From positions 1 to 18,541 of the forward strand of contig JANXCM010000009.1 of assembly GCA_025060085.1 (NCBI GenBank): 18,541 nt of DNA, written 5' to 3'. This document shows positions 14,767 through 18,541 of this stretch, one piece after another; positions within the stretch are counted from its first letter, which is position 1; the number at the start of each line of letters is the position of its first letter. Below the pieces are notes generated by a model that saw only the letters and a list, made by a program, of their open reading frames with translations, did not search any database and was not told the origin of the DNA. Made by a program: the position numbers and the translations under genes. The stretch comes from Patescibacteria group bacterium. GTDB lineage: Bacteria > Patescibacteriota > Minisyncoccia > UBA6257 > HR35.

Positions 14767-15789
14767 TTATTTTCTAAATTTACTTACTATTCCCAAGGCT
14801 GTCATAATAGCTACTTGACTCGATGGACCATAACTAAAAAATGGAAGAGGAATACCAGTGGAAATAGCTAAATTAGCCATTAAATGAATATATATTTGAA
14901 TCGATAACCAACAACTTAAACCAAAAGCAAAAAATTTTTTAGAATCATCGTAACTTAATATGCCAAGATAGACTACCCTAAGAATTAAAATAACAAAAAA
15001 GATAATTAATAATATTGAACCAATAAAACCAGTTTCTTCTGCATAAATAGAAAAAATATTATCGGTAATCATTAAGGGCAAACCAATTAATTTCAATTCA
15101 GAATTACCTAACCCCTTACCTAATAATCCCCCAGAACCAATTGCTAATCGACTTTGACTTAACTGAAAACCTAATCCAACTTCATCTCCTTTTAAAATAC
15201 TAATAATTCTCTCAGAGCGGTAACTCCAAAAAAAAGCGAATAAAATAAAAATACTGATTAAAATAAATATGATAAAAATATTTTCCCATTTTATATTAAT
15301 AGCCATCAAGCCACCAATAAAAATACTTAAAAAAATCAAAAGATTACTCAAGGCTGGTTGAAAATAAATTATCAAAGAAATAACAATAATCAAAACTAAA
15401 GAAATATAGAAATATTCAATATTTTTTTTAATCAAAGGTAAAATTGAAGCAAAAAAAAGAAGTGTTGAAAGTTTTATTAATTCTGAGGGTTGAAAAGAAA
15501 ATCCATAAAAATAAAACCAACGGGCTGTTTCCTGCCCATCTAATTTAAAAAAGTCAAAAAAAGGTAAAATTAAAAAGAAAAGACTAATAAAAAATAAGAT
15601 TTTTGAAATTCTTAATAAAAATCTCCAATCCAAGAAATAACCAACAAAAAACATTAAAAATGGTAAAAAAAAATTGAAAATCAAAAACTTATAGAAATAA
15701 TGATATTGAAAGGAAACACCATAAAAAAAATACAAACCCCATAAGCTAAGAAAAATAATTAGAATAAACAAAGGATAGTCTATTCTCAT
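14767..15789 (-). CDS. ftsW: FtsW/RodA-family SEDS protein, probably FtsW
   Basis: SEDS proteins polymerise lipid II glycan strands with a class B PBP; FtsW does so at the septum. The 340-aa protein is nearly all membrane helices (about ten). Family motifs are ARWFYFYGFSFQPSELIKL (89-107), QLSQSRLAIGSGGLLGKGLG (209-228), the extracellular-loop aspartate D243 in MITDNIFSIYAEETGF (the position corresponding to the catalytic Asp of E. coli FtsW), and TGIPLPFFSYGPSS near the C-terminus. The usual QPDxG motif reads QPALS (144-148), losing the Asp. RodA is the alternative, but direct linkage to murG favours FtsW. The N-terminal cytoplasmic tail is minimal. It starts 5 bp after the rpsI stop. Confidence 0.88.
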   Translation of the reverse strand: MRIDYPLFILIIFLSLWGLYFFYGVSFQYHYFYKFLIFNFFLPFLMFFVGYFLDWRFLLRISKILFFISLFFLILPFFDFFKLDGQETARWFYFYGFSFQPSELIKLSTLLFFASILPLIKKNIEYFYISLVLIIVISLIIYFQPALSNLLIFLSIFIGGLMAINIKWENIFIIFILISIFILFAFFWSYRSERIISILKGDEVGLGFQLSQSRLAIGSGGLLGKGLGNSELKLIGLPLMITDNIFSIYAEETGFIGSILLIIFFVILILRVVYLGILSYDDSKKFFAFGLSCWLSIQIYIHLMANLAISTGIPLPFFSYGPSSQVAIMTALGIVSKFRK

Positions 15790-15794
15790 TGAAA

Positions 15795-16292
15795 TTAACG
15801 TTTATGCCATTGAGGAGCTTTTCTTGCTTTTTTCAAGCCATATTTTTTTCTTTCTTTCTTCCTGGGATCCCGAGTAAGTAAACCTGACTTTTTCAATTTT
15901 AACTTCCATTCAGAATTAATTTTTACTAAAGCTCGAGCAATGCCTAATTTAAGAGCATCTGCTTGGCCTCGTAAACCTCCACCTTGAACTTTTGCTATGA
16001 TTTTATAAATACCAAAAATCCTAAGCTTCCTTAAGGGAGTATCAGCAATTTTTTTTAAGTTAATAACTTGAAAATAATTTTCATAGGGCTTATTATTTAC
16101 TATTATTTCAAATTGATCTTTATTTTTTGAATCTAAATTATCAAATATTCTAACTCGAGCAACTGCTCTTTTTCTTCTACCAATCGCTTCAATATATTTA
16201 TTTTTGCCAATTGAAGGAAAATGAATTATCTCTTCTTTATCTTCCTTTACTTCTTCAATCTCTTTTTCATCTAAAATGGTTTCTTCTTCCAT
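15795..16292 (-). CDS. rpsI: Small ribosomal subunit protein uS9
   Basis: A 165-aa uS9. The core begins at YIEAIGRRKRAVARVRIF (33-50) and continues through IIVNNKPYENYF, AKVQGGGLRGQADALKLGIARAL and LLTRDPRKKERKKYGLKKAR to the C-terminal tail APQWHKR (159-165), which reaches towards P-site tRNA in the ribosome. The final Arg is conserved; most uS9 end in a Q(F/Y)SKR-type tail. An unusual acidic extension of about 30 residues (rich in Glu, Asp and Lys) precedes the core. No internal Met offers a shorter start. rplM lies upstream across a 111-bp AT-rich spacer, the usual rplM-rpsI pair. Confidence 0.95.
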   Translation of the reverse strand: MEEETILDEKEIEEVKEDKEEIIHFPSIGKNKYIEAIGRRKRAVARVRIFDNLDSKNKDQFEIIVNNKPYENYFQVINLKKIADTPLRKLRIFGIYKIIAKVQGGGLRGQADALKLGIARALVKINSEWKLKLKKSGLLTRDPRKKERKKYGLKKARKAPQWHKR

Positions 16293-16403
16293 TTATTTTA
16301 AAAAGTGATTTTTAGCTAAATTTTTAATATTTTTAATTTAAATAAAACTAAATTTTAGTTAATTTAAAAATAATAATTTTTTTTAAAAAATTAAATAATT
16401 AAT
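16293..16403 (-). other. 111-bp AT-rich spacer between rplM and rpsI
   Basis: This is the longest gene-free stretch in the window. It is almost pure A/T with only a few G or C bases. A short palindrome, AACTAAATTTTAGTT, lies at about 16347-16361 but has too little GC to be a convincing terminator. I see no ORF, RNA gene or strong promoter. It may carry a promoter for rpsI or simply be untranslated leader. Most other gene junctions in the window are under 60 bp. Confidence 0.5.
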
Positions 16404-16781
16404 TTAATTCTCAACTAATTTAATTCTCATTAATCTTTTTTTTCTCAGTTTATTTTTAGGCAACATACCTGCTACAGCTTTTTTGATTACCAATAAAGGT
16501 CTGTTATCCCACAAATATTTTAAAGAATACTTTCTTAGATGTCCCCAATAACCGGTATGTTTATAGACATATTTTTTATTCAATTTATCACCAGTAAAAT
16601 CTATCTTTCGCCAATTTTTTAAATTGACATAAACAAGAAAATCAATATAAGGACGATAATCAGATCTATGTTTCCCTTGTAAATAATAAGCTATCAAAGA
16701 AGCTAATCTACCTAAACTTTTATTCTCCGCATCAATTTCAATAATCTCTTTTTGTTTAATTTTTTCAGCTACTTTTACCAT
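16404..16781 (-). CDS. rplM: Large ribosomal subunit protein uL13
   Basis: A 125-aa uL13. The core begins at IIEIDAENKSLGRLASLIAYYLQGKHR (13-39), matching the family opening of W..iDA....LGRLAS..A..L.GK. It continues with VYVNLKNWRKIDFTGDKLNKKYVYKHTGYWGHLR (NA..I..TG.K...K.Y..H.GY.G), and ends with AVAGMLPKNKLRKKRLMRIKL (A..GMLPkn.Lgr....rL.). It is a little shorter than typical uL13 (about 140 aa) because the C-terminal tail is brief. uL13 is an early-assembly rRNA-binding protein of the large subunit. It is first in the minus-strand unit and diverges from dnaG across 57 bp. Confidence 0.95.
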   Translation of the reverse strand: MVKVAEKIKQKEIIEIDAENKSLGRLASLIAYYLQGKHRSDYRPYIDFLVYVNLKNWRKIDFTGDKLNKKYVYKHTGYWGHLRKYSLKYLWDNRPLLVIKKAVAGMLPKNKLRKKRLMRIKLVEN

Positions 16782-16838
16782 CTTTAAAATTTTACCATAA
16801 AATAGTAAAATAATAAAAATAGTTTATCTATTAAAATA
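16782..16838. promoter_or_regulatory. Divergent promoter region, rplM/dnaG
   Basis: On the minus strand TAAAAT (16789-16794), preceded by TGG to form an extended -10 (TGnTAAAAT), ends 7 nt before the rplM ATG. Transcription would start at or next to the start codon. On the plus strand the best match is a weak TATCTA (16825-16830) ending 8 nt before the dnaG ATG. No Shine-Dalgarno sequence is visible on either side. Confidence 0.4.
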
Positions 16839-18485
16839 ATGAATCAACAAATATTAGAAGAAATAAGAGAAAAAATTGATATAGTTGAATTGGTAAGTAA
16901 TTATCTTGAGCTTAAAAAAGCAGGTAATTATTATAAAGGACTTTGTCCTTTTCATCAAGATAGAAACCCATCATTTTTTGTTTCACCTCAAAAACAAATT
17001 TTTAAATGTTTTGGTTGCAATACTGGAGGGGATGTAATAACATTCTATATGAAAATTGAAAAACTAACTTTTTCTGAAGCCGTAAAATCTTTATGTGAGA
17101 AATTAAATATTGATTTCAACTTTAAAAAATCAAAAAACAATGAAGATTTTTCAAAGATTAAAAAAATTTTAACAATCAATCGTTTAGCTCTTAACTTTTT
17201 TAAAAATAATCTTAAAAATAAAAAAGAGGTAATAGATTATTTAAAAAGCAGAGGCTTAACTGAAGAAACAATTGATTTCTTTGATTTAGGTTATGCGGAA
17301 AATGGTTCTTATCTTCGAGATTATCTTTTTAACTTAGGTTATAATTTGGAAGATTTAAAAGAAGCCAGTTTAATCAATAACAAAAATGAAGATAAATTTC
17401 AAAAGAGAATTATCTTTCCCTTAATTAATCATCAAAAAAGATTAGTTGGATTTACAGGCAGAGCCTTTCCTGAGACTGATTACGGTCCTAAATATTTAAA
17501 CACTTCAGAAAATAAAATTTTTAAAAAATCAAAATTCTTATATGGATTAGTTTATTCTCTTCCAGAAATTGAAAAACAAAAAGAAGTTATCTTAGTTGAA
17601 GGACAATTTGATTTTCTCTTAGCTTATCAAAATGGTATTAAAAATATCGTTGCTATTTCTGGTTCATCTTTTACACCGGATCATTTAAATCTTTTAAAAA
17701 CTTATACTAAAAAATTTTGTTTAGCTTTTGATAATGATGAAGCAGGTTTTCAAAGTTCATGGAAAACAGCTCTTTTATTATTTCACAATAATTTTGAAGT
17801 AGAAAAAATTTTTTTTGAAAATGGAAAAGATTTAGCTGATTTTTTTAAAAATAATCCAAATATTGCTAATTTAAAAAGAATGCCTTATTTAGATTATTTA
17901 CTTGATTATTGTTATCTACATTACAACCTAAATGAATTAGAAGGAAAGAAAAAAACAATAGATCTTATTTTACCCCTCGTTAAAAAAATTGATAATCTTA
18001 AAAAGTCTTATTATTTAGCAAAAATAGCAAAATTTTTAGGAGTTAAAGAAAACTTTCTCTGGAAAGAATTAGAAAATATAGAATATAATTATCATCAAGA
18101 CGAAGATAACAAGATAGAGGATATCCTCAACCTAAATGATCGTTTATTTAATTTAATAGAAAGATATATAACATTTTCTTTAATTTTAAATGATCAAAAA
18201 AGAATAGAAGAAATTAAAGAATATTTAATAAATTACGAAGAAAAATTTCTTACTAATGAAAATTATAATGAGCTTTTAAATTTAAGAACTATTTATGAAA
18301 AAGAAATGAAGATTAATTTTGAAGAAGAACTAACTTTTTTAAAGAAAGAAATTCAGAAAGAATTCTATAAGAAAAGAATTGATGATTACAGAAAAATTAT
18401 CAACAACATTTCTGATAATGAAATTTTACAAGAAGTCAAATCATTAACAAGTAAATTAAAAGAAATTGAAAAAAATGAAAAATAA
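16839..18485 (+). CDS. dnaG: DNA primase
   Basis: DnaG makes the RNA primers for replication. The 548-aa protein shows the standard order. An N-terminal zinc-binding domain has C36, H39, C57 and C60 (LCPFH...FKCFGC). The RNA polymerase domain contains RIIFPLINHQKRLVGFTGRAF (190-210) and PKYLNTSEN (217-225). The Toprim core has E255 in LVEGQFDFL, AISGSSFTP (272-280) and the metal-binding FDNDEAG (297-303). The C-terminal region (about 330-548) is helical and lysine/glutamate-rich, fitting a divergent helicase-binding domain. The ATG at 16839 places the first helix ILEEIREKIDIVELVS correctly. A lysine-rich frame overlaps its end, as in dnaG-rpoD arrangements. Confidence 0.96.
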   Translation: MNQQILEEIREKIDIVELVSNYLELKKAGNYYKGLCPFHQDRNPSFFVSPQKQIFKCFGCNTGGDVITFYMKIEKLTFSEAVKSLCEKLNIDFNFKKSKNNEDFSKIKKILTINRLALNFFKNNLKNKKEVIDYLKSRGLTEETIDFFDLGYAENGSYLRDYLFNLGYNLEDLKEASLINNKNEDKFQKRIIFPLINHQKRLVGFTGRAFPETDYGPKYLNTSENKIFKKSKFLYGLVYSLPEIEKQKEVILVEGQFDFLLAYQNGIKNIVAISGSSFTPDHLNLLKTYTKKFCLAFDNDEAGFQSSWKTALLLFHNNFEVEKIFFENGKDLADFFKNNPNIANLKRMPYLDYLLDYCYLHYNLNELEGKKKTIDLILPLVKKIDNLKKSYYLAKIAKFLGVKENFLWKELENIEYNYHQDEDNKIEDILNLNDRLFNLIERYITFSLILNDQKRIEEIKEYLINYEEKFLTNENYNELLNLRTIYEKEMKINFEEELTFLKKEIQKEFYKKRIDDYRKIINNISDNEILQEVKSLTSKLKEIEKNEK

Positions 18486-18541
18486 AAAGAAAAAAAATGA
18501 AAAGAAATTAAAAAATAAAATTAAGGTTAAAAAAAGAAAAC
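18475..18541 (+). CDS. Start of a lysine-rich protein, cut by the window edge; possibly RpoD
   Basis: An ATG at 18475, in a different frame from dnaG, overlaps the last 11 bases of dnaG and stays open to the window edge for 22 codons. It encodes a highly basic start (MKNKKKKNEKKLK...VKKRK). The major sigma factor gene rpoD often follows dnaG in bacteria, and sigma-70 proteins can begin with a lysine-rich region, so RpoD is the leading guess. The visible residues carry no diagnostic motif and A-rich DNA yields such frames by chance. Confidence 0.35.
   Translation, partial: MKNKKKKNEKKLKNKIKVKKRK

Noticed and set aside
16347..16361. Short palindrome in the rplM-rpsI spacer as a terminator
   Set aside because: Only two G/C pairs' worth of bases in a 7-bp stem; it is too weak, and terminating between rplM and rpsI would be unlikely.
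1..18541. CRISPR array, insertion sequence, prophage or plasmid origin
   Set aside because: I saw no regularly spaced repeats, transposase or integrase motifs, or clustered iterons. The gene content is mostly housekeeping.

Overview
The window is a compact, very AT-rich stretch (G+C about one quarter, judged by eye) of a bacterial chromosome. It holds 17 complete protein genes and one gene cut by the right edge. The ribosomal proteins (bL21, bL28, uS9, uL13), DnaG primase, FtsW, MurG, SecF/SecG, GatB and a type IV pilin-like protein are all of bacterial type. Small reduced proteins, near-zero intergenic space, low G+C, a shortened UvrC, an orphan pilin and an N-anchored substrate-binding protein resemble a reduced-genome lineage such as Patescibacteria (CPR). 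That placement is inference. TGA ends gatB and murG, so the recoded UGA=Gly code of Gracilibacteria/Absconditabacteria does not apply. The window contains a complete reverse gyrase, the enzyme tied to life at high temperature, so the organism is probably a thermophile or hyperthermophile.

Layout. 1-605: a short leader, a pilin-like gene (+), and a hairpin terminator shared with convergent secF. 593-3460 (minus): tmk, gatB, secF, with gatB and secF overlapping. 3486-8036 (plus): uvrC lacking its C-terminal domain, secG, a family-5 solute-binding protein, a PilM/GspL-like membrane protein and a zinc-ribbon bL28, nearly all abutting or overlapping. 8025-8840 (minus): a ParB-domain protein, divergent from the next unit. 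8898-12961 (plus): reverse gyrase followed after 5 bp by a SET-domain protein with a post-SET zinc motif. 12962-16781 (minus): rplM, rpsI, ftsW, murG, a small membrane protein and rplU. 16839-18541 (plus): dnaG, then the start of a lysine-rich gene.

The most interesting part is 8025-12961. A ParB-domain protein is divergent from a reverse gyrase that is probably co-transcribed with a eukaryote-like SET lysine methyltransferase. One reading is a DNA-topology/chromatin module for heat, in which the methyltransferase modifies a DNA-binding protein or the topoisomerase. That role is a hypothesis from gene order only.

A second theme is translation initiation. I see no Shine-Dalgarno-like sequence before any start in the window. 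At three divergent promoters a good -10 hexamer lies only 7-9 nt from the ATG, which predicts leaderless mRNAs. I found no tRNA, rRNA, CRISPR array, insertion sequence or attachment site. No gene-free stretch exceeds 300 bases; the longest is the 111-bp spacer between rplM and rpsI.
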